From the NCBI GenBank assembly GCA_964398955.1, contig CAYNOZ010000034.1:1-15924 (forward strand): 15,924 nucleotides of DNA, written 5' to 3'. Position numbers and translations under genes: made by a program. The notes under the pieces are model-generated. The model ran no database searches. It had not been told where the DNA came from and worked only from the letters and a program-made list of their open reading frames with translations. Of the stretch, positions 7,791 through 14,126 are shown piece after piece. Every line of letters starts with the position of its first letter. Position 1 is the first letter of the stretch. This stretch comes from CAYNOZ01 sp964398955. Lineage in GTDB: Archaea > Methanobacteriota_B > Thermococci > Thermococcales > CAYNOZ01.

Positions 7791-7805
7791 TTGAACACTA
7801 TTCAA
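7791..7805. promoter_or_regulatory. Inverted repeat TTGAA-N5-TTCAA upstream of ribK
   Basis: Perfect 5-bp arms around CACTA lie about 30 bp before the ribK ATG, just downstream of a T-rich TATA-like stretch (about 7804-7815 on the minus strand). The place suits an operator. The natural candidate is the HTH domain of the kinase itself, as autoregulation. The arms are short, so chance cannot be excluded. Confidence 0.3.
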
Positions 7806-7865
7806 AAAATACCAATCTCCAAAACCTAACTTCACTCTAAACATTAAACACATAACTTAATAATA

Positions 7866-7951
7866 CGCCGGGGCTGGGATTTGAACCCAGGCGGGACGAA
7901 AGTCCCACCGGCTCTCAAGGCCGGCGCCGTTCCTGGCTAGACTACCCCGGC
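7866..7951 (-). tRNA. tRNA-Ser (anticodon TGA)
   Basis: An 86-nt gene. The acceptor arms GCCGGGG and CCCCGGC pair fully. The anticodon stem CCGGC/GCCGG closes the loop CTTGAGA, giving anticodon TGA. A long variable arm (GGGAC/GTCCC) and discriminator G both fit serine. The T-arm is CTGGG-TTCAAAT-CCCAG. There is no intron and no encoded CCA. It starts only about 14 nt after the end of the tRNA-Val gene with its CCA, so the two are probably cotranscribed. Confidence 0.97.
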
Positions 7952-7965
7952 ATCTATTCAAAGAA

Positions 7966-8043
7966 TGGTGGGTCCGGAGGGATTCGAACCCTCGGCCTTC
8001 ACCTTGTAAGGGTGACGTCATAACCGACCTAGACCACAGACCC
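7966..8043 (-). tRNA. tRNA-Val (anticodon TAC), CCA encoded
   Basis: The body runs 7969-8043. Acceptor arms GGGTCTG/CGGACCC pair with one G-T. The anticodon stem TCACC/GGTGA encloses CTTACAA, giving TAC. The T-arm is GAGGG-TTCGAAT-CCCTC and the discriminator is A. The next three bases on the minus strand are CCA (7968-7966), so the 3' end appears to be encoded, unlike the Ser gene beside it. There is no intron. Confidence 0.97.
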
Positions 8044-8055
8044 TTCCTTAATCAG

Positions 8056-8088
8056 TTGAATCGATGGTTCTTAAATTTATCGATTGAA
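8056..8088. repeat. Imperfect inverted repeat between tRNA-Leu and tRNA-Val
   Basis: TTGAATCGAT (8056-8065) and ATCGATTGAA (8079-8088) form 10-bp arms with one mismatch around 13 bases. The spacer and left edge of the right arm hold an AT-rich stretch (CGATAAATTT on the minus strand) at TATA-box distance from the tRNA-Val start. It may be a promoter-region operator or a processing stem in a Leu-Val precursor. Confidence 0.45.
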
Positions 8089-8098
8089 GATTCCATGA

Positions 8099-8184
8099 TG
8101 GTGCGGGGGGAGGGGTTCGAACCCTCGAAGGCCTACGCCACAGGGTCCTAAGCCCTGCTCCTTTGACCACTCGGACACCCCCGC
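8099..8184 (-). tRNA. tRNA-Leu (anticodon TAG), CCA encoded
   Basis: The body runs 8102-8184. Acceptor arms GCGGGGG/CCCCCGC pair fully. The anticodon stem CAGGG/CCCTG encloses CTTAGGA, giving TAG. A long variable arm is present and the discriminator is A, both as expected for leucine. The T-arm is GAGGG-TTCGAAC-CCCTC. CCA follows directly on the minus strand (8101-8099). There is no intron. It is the first gene of the tRNA cluster. Confidence 0.97.
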
Positions 8185-8216
8185 TTGGGTTATCCTTCTC
8201 TATGAATCAAGGTGCA

Positions 8217-8226
8217 GTATAAAAAG
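8217..8226 (-). promoter_or_regulatory. TATA box for the tRNA cluster
   Basis: On the minus strand this reads CTTTTTATAC, close to the archaeal TATA consensus, with an A-rich stretch upstream. Its centre is about 37 nt before the 5' end of tRNA-Leu, leaving a short precursor leader. Confidence 0.6.
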
Positions 8227-8453
8227 TTTTGGAATGAAAAAAATTTCAAAAAATTAACTTGAACCAGAGAAGCCTCTACTCATAATGAACATACTTAAGT
8301 ATAGTAATGAATTGAATTGGCTTTATTAAAAAAATTACTAACTTATTTTGCTATTTAAAAAGGGTAAAGGCTAATTAATCTTTGATAAACGATAATTATT
8401 GTAGAAAAGAAAGTCTTAGACTCTGAATTCGATCAACATTAATAGTAGCATTC

Positions 8454-8479
8454 ACTAAAAAATCTCTTGAGATTTTAGT
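8454..8479. terminator. Stem-loop downstream of lrp
   Basis: ACTAAAA plus AATCTC faces GAGATTTTAGT around a TT centre, with a 2-base bulge; the inner 18 bases (8459-8476) form perfect 8-bp arms. It lies about 100 nt beyond the lrp stop on the minus strand. It could end the lrp transcript, but the near-absent spacer also suits a DNA-binding site. Confidence 0.3.
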
Positions 8480-8582
8480 ATTTATTGATTAAGATTCTAA
8501 TCATTAATATTCGTTTTTATGGTTTTGAATTTTTGAAAAGATAAAATAAGAATTGTTTGGTTTTGATAATAATTCTAGTTTT

Positions 8583-9017
8583 TCATCCTTTGTATGTGTT
8601 CATTATGAACATTGTTAATGTGCTATCTACATAATTCATTTCGTTTACTTGGTCTACAATGTCTTGGAGGCTTGAATTGTCTTTTGTTGCTATTTTTGTT
8701 ACTAAGTCGTATTCTCCTGAGGCAGCGTGAACTTCTAATACTTGATCGATATCTCTTATTTCTTTTGCTACTTTTTTATAGTTTCCTGAACTTATTTTTA
8801 TTAGTACGAAGGATAATACGTTCATCCCAATTTTTTTAAAGTTTTTTTCTATTGTATACCTTTTAATTACTTCATTTTCCTCCATTTTTTTCATTCTTTC
8901 ATAAACAGTTGAGGTTGCTATTCCAAGTTCTTCTCCTATCTCTCTTAATGGTCTACGACTGTTATTCTCTAACATATTAAGTATCTTTAAATCAGTTTCA
9001 TCAACATCCCCATTCAA
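8583..9017 (-). CDS. Lrp/AsnC-family transcription regulator
   Basis: A 144-residue feast/famine regulator. An N-terminal helix-turn-helix (about residues 6-60: DETDLKILNML, RRPLREIGEELG, STVYERMKKMEE) is followed by a RAM ligand-binding domain (about 65-140) with the typical VLEVHAASGEYDLVTKI strand-turn. Such proteins form dimers and octamers and respond to amino acids or related ligands. The TTG at 9017 is chosen because GGTGAT lies 4 nt upstream, the same spacing as at rtcB and the histone gene; a GTG at 9026 would add three residues. The binding site and start codon lie in a perfect inverted repeat (9016-9039), suggesting autoregulation. It is transcribed away from udp and from a second, RAM-only protein at 10212. 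Confidence 0.92.
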   Translation of the reverse strand: MNGDVDETDLKILNMLENNSRRPLREIGEELGIATSTVYERMKKMEENEVIKRYTIEKNFKKIGMNVLSFVLIKISSGNYKKVAKEIRDIDQVLEVHAASGEYDLVTKIATKDNSSLQDIVDQVNEMNYVDSTLTMFIMNTYKG

Positions 9018-9039
9018 ATTAATCACCTTTGATTAATTT
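9016..9039. promoter_or_regulatory. Perfect 10+10 bp inverted repeat over the lrp ribosome binding site
   Basis: AAATTAATCA (9016-9025) and TGATTAATTT (9030-9039) are exact inverted copies around CCTT. On the minus strand the spacer is the AAGG of the lrp ribosome binding site, and TGAT and part of the TTG start fall in an arm. As DNA it is a good autoregulatory Lrp operator. As RNA it would form a 10-bp stem hiding the binding site and start codon. Confidence 0.6.
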
Positions 9040-9220
9040 TCATCCTCATTAAAAAATGTTTCTAATATTGTTTGAATTAGTAGACAAGAATTTCGATCCA
9101 AGCGCAATCATACAAAATTATATCCAGATGCACCAGTCATATTCATTATTTAATTTTACTTTAGATTTTCTATTGTCCAAAAATATTGGGGTTGATTTCT
9201 TCGAATTTTCCAATAAACCC

Positions 9221-9246
9221 ATATAATTATATTCCTTTTTTATATT
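9221..9246 (+). promoter_or_regulatory. TATA-rich promoter region of udp
   Basis: Two overlapping candidates, ATATAATTATAT (9222-9233) and TTTTTATATTTTG beginning at 9237, sit 25-30 nt before the in-frame ATGs at 9252 and 9264 respectively. There is no good ribosome binding site before either, so a leaderless message is likely. Confidence 0.4.
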
Positions 9247-9251
9247 TTGTT

Positions 9252-10079
9252 ATGTGTGGTAAGATGTTTGAATCGGCAGAAAATCCTAAGAAGGAGGGTG
9301 GGGAACAGTATCATGTAAACTTAGGATCTGAAGATATTTCTAAATATGTACTTTTACCAGGTGATCCGGATAGAATTCCTAAAATCTCACAATATTGGAG
9401 TGAAAGAGAAGAAAAAGCTTATCATAGAGAATATAGAACTCATACAGGTGTTTATAAGGGTACAAATCTTAGTGCTACATCTACTGGTATAGGATCTCCT
9501 TCAGCTGCAATTGCTGTTGAGGAACTATCTCGTCTAGGATCAGATACCTTCATAAGAGTTGGTAGTTGTGGTGCTATTCAGCCAGATATGGAAGTTGGTG
9601 ATCTTATCATTGCAAGGGGTTCTGTTAGATTAGAAGGTGCTTCTAAGGAGTATGTTAGGCCTGAATATCCTGCTGTCGCTGATCATGAAGTTGTTCTTTC
9701 TTTAATTTCTGCAGCAGAAAGACTTGGATTTAATTATCATTTAGGAATTATGGCATCAACTGATTCATTTTTCACTGGACAAGGGAGAAAAGGCAAGGAT
9801 GGATATTATCAATCATGGATGGAGGATTTAATTCCAGATCTTAGAAGAGCTAACGTTACTAACTTTGAAATGGAATCTTCAGCGATATTGACTCTTGCTA
9901 ATTTATTTGGCCTTAGAGCAGGTTGTGTTTGTACTGTTTTCGCGGACAGAGAAGGAAATAAGTTTGAGAAAAAAGGAGAAAATAGAGCAAGTAAGGTTGG
10001 TAATGAAGCCATCAAGATATTGAATAGAATGGATCAAGAAAAAAATGGGGAGCTTTGGAGTCCCTACTCAGAAAGATGA
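9252..10079 (+). CDS. udp: Uridine phosphorylase
   Basis: Cleaves uridine with phosphate to uracil and ribose 1-phosphate in pyrimidine salvage. It belongs to the PNP/UDP superfamily: LLPGDPDRI (phosphate loop), CTAC-free STGIGSPSAAIAVEEL, IRVGSCGAIQPDMEVGD, ASVRL-like GSVRLEGAS, PAVADHEVV, TGQGRKG with the Gln/Arg pair that reads the uracil ring, and NFEMESSAILTLA for the ribose site. These follow bacterial Udp through most of its length, so uridine is favoured over purine nucleosides. The length is 275 residues from the ATG at 9252; an ATG at 9264 is equally possible, and conserved sequence starts only at about QYHVNLG. The codons are strongly T-ending. It is first in a + strand series, followed by a clear terminator at 10088. 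Confidence 0.93.
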   Translation: MCGKMFESAENPKKEGGEQYHVNLGSEDISKYVLLPGDPDRIPKISQYWSEREEKAYHREYRTHTGVYKGTNLSATSTGIGSPSAAIAVEELSRLGSDTFIRVGSCGAIQPDMEVGDLIIARGSVRLEGASKEYVRPEYPAVADHEVVLSLISAAERLGFNYHLGIMASTDSFFTGQGRKGKDGYYQSWMEDLIPDLRRANVTNFEMESSAILTLANLFGLRAGCVCTVFADREGNKFEKKGENRASKVGNEAIKILNRMDQEKNGELWSPYSER

Positions 10080-10087
10080 ATCTCTCT

Positions 10088-10135
10088 AATTCCATTTTTT
10101 TCCTAATAAATTTATGGAATTTTTTATTCTTTTTG
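10088..10135 (+). terminator. Hairpin and T-tract terminator after udp
   Basis: AATTCCAT (10088-10095) and ATGGAATT (10114-10121) form a perfect 8-bp stem, followed directly by TTTTTATTCTTTTTG. It begins 9 nt after the udp stop. This separates udp from the RAM-hypA-trmI genes. Confidence 0.65.
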
Positions 10136-10146
10136 TGGATTGTTTC

Positions 10147-10171
10147 TATGATTATAGTTTTGATTATCATA
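10147..10171. promoter_or_regulatory. Inverted and direct repeat upstream of the RAM gene
   Basis: TATGAT (10147-10152) and ATCATA (10166-10171) are inverted copies. TGATTAT is also repeated directly at 10149-10155 and 10161-10167, 12 bp apart. A TATA-like AAAAGATAATATT follows at about 10178-10190. The TGATTA half-site recalls the repeat at lrp, so a shared regulator is possible. Confidence 0.35.
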
Positions 10172-10211
10172 AATCTTAAAAGATAATATTACTAAGATTA
10201 AAGGGATTTAA

Positions 10212-10451
10212 ATGGTTAAGGGTTATGTTTTTATTTCAACTGAAATAGGGAAAGTTAAAAAGGTTATAAAAGATTTGAATAATATTGATGAGGTTATTGA
10301 AGTAGATGCTGTCACTGGACCGTATGATGTTATTGTTAAACTTGAGTGTGAAAAGTTATCTGATCTAACTAAAGATCTTATAGATAATATACATTCTATT
10401 GAAGGAGTAATAGATACTACTACTTCATTGGCAGTAGAATTAAAAGATTAA
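10212..10451 (+). CDS. Stand-alone RAM (Lrp/AsnC ligand-binding) domain protein
   Basis: This 79-residue protein is only the ligand-binding half of an Lrp/AsnC regulator. It has the beta-alpha-beta-beta-alpha-beta RAM pattern: YVFISTEIGKVKKVIKDL, then VIEVDAVTGPYDVIVKLE, then a helix, then VIDTTTSLAVEL. There is no helix-turn-helix and no room for one upstream, since the ATG follows an AGGGAT binding site and a TATA-like box. Stand-alone RAM proteins are known in prokaryotes and assemble as rings. It may bind an amino acid or similar ligand, or modify the full-length Lrp encoded at 8583-9017. hypA follows after 25 nt, so the two are likely cotranscribed. Confidence 0.88.
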   Translation: MVKGYVFISTEIGKVKKVIKDLNNIDEVIEVDAVTGPYDVIVKLECEKLSDLTKDLIDNIHSIEGVIDTTTSLAVELKD

Positions 10452-10476
10452 AAGTTTGTAATAGTGAGTGTTAGAA

Positions 10477-10872
10477 TTGCATGAATTATCAGTAGCTCAA
10501 TCAGTAGTTAAAAGAGTTATAGAATATAAAAATAATAAGAATCTAGGAAAAGTAACTAAAATCATGATTGAGATAGGAGAATATTCTTTTCTTAACGAGG
10601 AACAGTTAAAATTTGGTATTAATGCAATGATTGAGGATACAGAATTAAGCAATGTTAATATAGAAATTACGGAGAAAAAAGGAAGGATAAGATGTTCAGA
10701 GTGCGGATATGAAGGAGAACCTGATACCGAATTGAGTGAAGAGGATGAAGAAAAATATCATTTAAATAAATCACTTCTATCCTTTAAATGTCCAAAATGT
10801 AGTAGTAAGAATACTAAAATTATATCTGGTAGAGATGTTAACTTGAAAGGAATAGAAGTTGAGGAAGAATAA
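10477..10872 (+). CDS. hypA: Nickel chaperone HypA
   Basis: Delivers nickel to NiFe-hydrogenase during maturation, with HypB. The zinc site is present as C73, C76 (CSEC) and C105, C108 (CPKC). The nickel site needs the free amino group of Met1 and His2, so the protein must begin MHELS. Only the TTG at 10477 gives that start; an upstream GTG at 10468 would place three residues before the Met and break the site. The length is then 131 residues, with an acidic insert between the two Cys pairs (about 82-98). The message overlaps the trmI ribosome binding site, and the two genes are 1 nt apart. No hydrogenase gene lies in the window. Confidence 0.93.
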   Translation: MHELSVAQSVVKRVIEYKNNKNLGKVTKIMIEIGEYSFLNEEQLKFGINAMIEDTELSNVNIEITEKKGRIRCSECGYEGEPDTELSEEDEEKYHLNKSLLSFKCPKCSSKNTKIISGRDVNLKGIEVEEE

Positions 10873-10873
10873 A

Positions 10874-11626
10874 ATGATAGAAGAAGGACAAAGAGTTCTA
10901 TTAATAGATGAAAAAGGTAGAAAATATATTAAAAAAGTGATAAATGAAGAATTTCACACTGACCTTGGTGTGCTTGAACTTAAAGATGCAATAGGAAAAA
11001 AATCTGGAGAAAAAATTAAAACACATTTAGATAAAGAATTTAAGATCTTAAGTCCAAATATAAAGGATTATGCACAAGAATCAAAAAGAGGTCCTCAGAT
11101 AATACATAGAAAAGATATCGGAATTATATTAACACATGCTGGGATCTCACCTGATGATAAAATAGTTGAGGGAGGATCAGGATCTGGTCATTTAACTATG
11201 CATCTAGCTAATCTACTAAATGAAAAAGGTAAAATATATTCGTATGAAATCCGAGAAGATTTCTTAAAAATAGCTAAAGAAAATTTAAAAAAATCAGGCC
11301 TTTTTGATAAAGTAGAACTGAAGAAAAAGGATATATACGAATCTATTGATGAAGAAAGCTTAGATAAAATTATTATTGATTTACCTAGTCCTGAGAAAGT
11401 AATAGAATCTGCTAAATATTCTTTAAAAAGTGGAGGATTTTTAGTATCTTATTCTCCTTGTATAGAACAAGTTAAAAGATTCAAATTATCTTTAACATCT
11501 GATTTCCAAGATATTAAAACAGTTGAAAACCTAGTACGTGAGATCAGAGTACGTGAAGAATGTGTTAGACCTGAAACAAGAATGCTTGGACATACTGGGT
11601 ATTTGACATTTGCCAGAAAAGTTTAA
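10874..11626 (+). CDS. trmI: tRNA (adenine-N1)-methyltransferase, TrmI family
   Basis: An SAM-dependent enzyme that makes m1A in the T-loop of tRNA (position 58; archaeal members can also modify 57). The N-terminal beta domain (1-70) leads to the family motif RGPQIIHRKDIG (72-83). The Rossmann domain follows with motif I VEGGSGSGHLT (98-108), acidic YEIRED at strand 2, the active-site region IIIDLPSP (166-173), and the C-terminal VRPETRMLGHTGYLTFARK typical of the family. The 250 residues are full length. The ATG at 10874 follows the hypA stop by 1 nt and uses a GAGG inside the hypA end; a TTG at 10859 would overlap hypA without a binding site. Confidence 0.94.
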   Translation: MIEEGQRVLLIDEKGRKYIKKVINEEFHTDLGVLELKDAIGKKSGEKIKTHLDKEFKILSPNIKDYAQESKRGPQIIHRKDIGIILTHAGISPDDKIVEGGSGSGHLTMHLANLLNEKGKIYSYEIREDFLKIAKENLKKSGLFDKVELKKKDIYESIDEESLDKIIIDLPSPEKVIESAKYSLKSGGFLVSYSPCIEQVKRFKLSLTSDFQDIKTVENLVREIRVREECVRPETRMLGHTGYLTFARKV

Positions 11627-11634
11627 TTCACTTA

Positions 11635-11667
11635 ATCATATAAACTCAAATATTAAAAATTTAATAT
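11635..11667 (+). promoter_or_regulatory. hel308 promoter with inverted repeat
   Basis: A TATA box (TCATATAAA, from about 11635) is followed by a perfect inverted repeat, ATATTAAA (11650-11657) and TTTAATAT (11660-11667). The expected start site falls near 11665, inside the repeat, and the GAGG binding site begins at 11669. This may be an operator, though AT-rich palindromes arise easily at this base composition. Confidence 0.4.
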
Positions 11668-11678
11668 AGAGGAATAAT

Positions 11679-13847
11679 ATGAATATCAGTGATATACCTA
11701 TAAAAGATGAAATAAAAAATGTATTGAGAGATAAAGGTTTTAATAAACTTTATCCAACACAAGAGGCAGCTATTAAAACAGATTTCTTGGAAGGAAAAAA
11801 TTTAGTTATGTCAGTTCCAACTGCCTCTGGTAAGACCCTAGTTGCAGAAATAGCCTTTGCAAGGAAAGCACTAGAAGGAAAAAAGACGGTTTACGTAGTG
11901 CCTTTAAAAGCTTTAGCTCAAGAGAAGTATCAAGATTTCAAAAAGTGGGAGAAAATTGGTTTAAATATTAATATTACCACGGGAGATTTTGATGAATCTG
12001 GTGAAGATCTACTAAACTCAGATGTAATTGTTTGTACATCAGAAAAATTTGATTCGCTTCTAAGACATAACTCACATTTTAAGGGAGATGTAGATCTAAT
12101 AGTGATAGATGAAACTCATTTAATTGATTCTCAAGAACGTGGAACTACCCTTGAAATGGTTATGACACATATGAAAGACAATTCTCAAATTATAGGTCTA
12201 AGTGCTACAATATCTAATGCTGAAGAGCTTGGCAATTGGTTAGACGCTGATGTAGTTAAGAAAAATTGGAGGCCTGTTGAATTAAAGAAAGGTGTTTTAG
12301 ATAATAATAAGGTTGACTACGGAGATGGAGAATACAAGAAAGTCGGGGATTATATAAATTTATCTTTAAGAACTTTGAAAGAGGAAAAGCAAAGTATTAT
12401 ATTTACTAATTCTCGTAAAAGCGCTAAAAAAGTTGCTAAAGATCTTTCTAAAGAAATTAAAAGAAAATATAAGCATTTAATCGATTCACCGGATCTAAAA
12501 AAACTATCAAGACGTATTCAATCCAATACTTCCTTACAAAAGGAACTTAAAGAATATATAAAACAAGGAGTTGCATTTCATCACGCCGGATTGGATTACA
12601 AGAGCAGAGACATAATTGAAGAAGGATTTAGAGATAATAAAATCAAATTAATAGCTGCTACCCCCACACTCGCTGCAGGAATCAATATGCCTGCCTACAG
12701 AGTAATTATAAGAGATACAAAGAGATATTCCGGCAATGGATGGAAAGATATACCAGCAATGGAAATACAGCAAATGATGGGCAGAGCAGGTAGACCAAAA
12801 TATGATAACATAGGTGAAGCAATTATAGTATCAAAGAAAGACGATAAAGAAGAAATAGAAGATAAATATATACACGGTGATCCTGAACCGGTTGAATCAA
12901 AACTCTCAGAAGAAAGCTCACTTAGAAGCCATATACTATCCCTATTCACAGACTTCGGACTAAGAAATAAAAAAGAATTAAATAAATTTCTGAAAAACAC
13001 CTTCTATCATTCACAAGTTGGAATAGACACCATAAATAGAAAACTAAATGTTATAATACAAGAATTAGATGAAGGAGATCTTATAGAAAAAGACAATACA
13101 AACAATTATTCTCCAACCTCTTTCGGAAAAAAGGTATCAATGCTCTATATAGATCCAAAATCAGCCCTTAAAATCAGCAAAGCGTTCGAAAAGCTGAGTG
13201 AAAAAAAATTAACAGAATTTAGTATTCTCCATATGATCTGTTCAACTCCAGATATAAGAAACTTATATCTTAGAAAAGGAGAAAAAGAAAAATTTGACCA
13301 AGAAACAGTCTCAAGAAACGATCAATTCCTAGTAGAAAAACCTGACCCATTCATGGCCCCCGCAGAGTACGAAAATTTCTTAACAGAAGTAAAAACTACA
13401 ATGGTTCTTAAAGACTGGATAGAGGAGAAAGAAGAAGATGAAATAACGGAAGAATATAGCATAGGACCTGGAGACTTAAGAAGATACATAGAGAATGTAG
13501 ATTGGCTTATCCATGCCGTAACAGAGATCTCAAAACTAGATAGATTTAAAGTAGAAGAAGAATACATAAGAAAATTCAAAATTCTTAGAACCAGAATAAA
13601 TAACGGAATTAAAGATGAACTAATACCTTTAGTAAAAATAAAAGGAATAGGAAGAAAAAGAGCTCGTATACTTTTCGATCATGGATATAAAAACATAAAA
13701 GATTTGAAAAAAGCTAAACCTTCAAAAATTGCATCACTTGACGGATTCGGAGGTAAAATAGTTAAAAAAATATACTCAAAATTCGATCAAGAAGAACCTG
13801 AACTAAAACAAATCAATGGTCAACAATCAATCCAAGACTTTTATTAA
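11679..13847 (+). CDS. hel308: ATP-dependent DNA helicase Hel308
   Basis: An archaeal superfamily 2 helicase (3'-5') that acts on stalled forks, related to metazoan HELQ. The RecA1 domain has the Q-motif PTQ, Walker A PTASGKT (47-53), DETH (144-147) and SAT (175-177). RecA2 has FTNSRKSA, HHAGLDYKSRD, ATPTLAAGINMPA and QMMGRAGRP (365-373). Winged-helix and ratchet regions follow, then a helix-hairpin-helix domain (about 650-702, KGIGRKRARIL and LDGFGGK). The 722 residues are full length. The last eight residues, QQSIQDFY, fit the PCNA-interacting PIP-box pattern Q-x-x-I-x-x-F-Y. The ATG follows GAGG by 6 nt. From about 12,560 onward C- and A-ending codons become commoner than in the first part of the gene. 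Confidence 0.96.
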   Translation: MNISDIPIKDEIKNVLRDKGFNKLYPTQEAAIKTDFLEGKNLVMSVPTASGKTLVAEIAFARKALEGKKTVYVVPLKALAQEKYQDFKKWEKIGLNINITTGDFDESGEDLLNSDVIVCTSEKFDSLLRHNSHFKGDVDLIVIDETHLIDSQERGTTLEMVMTHMKDNSQIIGLSATISNAEELGNWLDADVVKKNWRPVELKKGVLDNNKVDYGDGEYKKVGDYINLSLRTLKEEKQSIIFTNSRKSAKKVAKDLSKEIKRKYKHLIDSPDLKKLSRRIQSNTSLQKELKEYIKQGVAFHHAGLDYKSRDIIEEGFRDNKIKLIAATPTLAAGINMPAYRVIIRDTKRYSGNGWKDIPAMEIQQMMGRAGRPKYDNIGEAIIVSKKDDKEEIEDKYIHGDPEPVESKLSEESSLRSHILSLFTDFGLRNKKELNKFLKNTFYHSQVGIDTINRKLNVIIQELDEGDLIEKDNTNNYSPTSFGKKVSMLYIDPKSALKISKAFEKLSEKKLTEFSILHMICSTPDIRNLYLRKGEKEKFDQETVSRNDQFLVEKPDPFMAPAEYENFLTEVKTTMVLKDWIEEKEEDEITEEYSIGPGDLRRYIENVDWLIHAVTEISKLDRFKVEEEYIRKFKILRTRINNGIKDELIPLVKIKGIGRKRARILFDHGYKNIKDLKKAKPSKIASLDGFGGKIVKKIYSKFDQEEPELKQINGQQSIQDFY

Positions 13848-13880
13848 ATTAACAAAAGTAATAAGTATACATATATTCAA

Positions 13881-13921
13881 AAAAAGAATTAGGAAAAATA
13901 ATAACAAAATAACATGTTATT
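13881..13921 (-). terminator. T-tract terminator of the histone gene, with a 14-bp palindrome
   Basis: Beyond the histone stop, the minus strand has TTATTATTTTTCC and then TTCTTTTTTTG, the T-rich pattern of archaeal terminators. The perfect palindrome AATAACATGTTATT (13908-13921) overlaps the histone stop codon. It lies between convergent genes, so it may also stabilise the 3' ends. Confidence 0.45.
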
Positions 13922-14126
13922 ATTCTTCTTTTACAGCCATTCTAATATCTTCTCTTTTGACAGTCTTTCTACCGGCATGTTCTGCGAGTTCATTTGCCCT
14001 TGTTGCGATCTCTTTACCTTCATCTTCAAGGACCTCAGCTAGTAGCTCAGCAGCATCTCCAGATACTCTTTCAGCACCGGCCTTCCTTATGATCCTGTCA
14101 ATTGGAGAGATTGGTAATTCAGCCAT
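13920..14126 (-). CDS. Archaeal histone
   Basis: A 68-residue histone of the HMf type that dimerises, wraps DNA and polymerises into archaeal chromatin. The fold is a bare histone fold: helix 1 SPIDRIIRKAG, loop RVSGDAA, a long helix 2 (AAELLAEVLEDEGKEIATRA to EHAG), the DNA-contacting RKTVKREDI, and helix 3. There is no N-terminal tail and only a three-residue end after helix 3, as in the family. The ATG at 14126 follows GGAGGTGA, the strongest ribosome binding site in the window, as expected for an abundant protein; the in-frame ATG at 14141 overlaps that site and is rejected. A strong TATA box lies upstream. It is convergent with hel308. Confidence 0.97.
   Translation of the reverse strand: MAELPISPIDRIIRKAGAERVSGDAAELLAEVLEDEGKEIATRANELAEHAGRKTVKREDIRMAVKEE

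Larger units (their letters stand above)
8185..8582. other. Gene-free AT-rich stretch with several palindromes
   Basis: No credible gene on either strand. Besides the tRNA promoter, it holds the perfect 12-bp palindrome ATACTTAAGTAT (8291-8302), AGTCT-T-AGACT (8412-8422), a longer repeat at 8454-8479, and TGATTA-N6-TAATCA (8486-8503). The last resembles the half-sites of the repeat in front of lrp (9016-9039). It lies downstream of lrp and upstream of the tRNA genes, so it could hold the lrp terminator, a regulatory region or an unrecognised small RNA. Confidence 0.5.

Noticed and set aside
8612..8839. + strand Leu-rich reading frame inside lrp
   Set aside because: Antisense to the RAM domain of lrp; its Leu/Ser-rich content is the expected product of reading a Glu/Lys-rich gene backwards.
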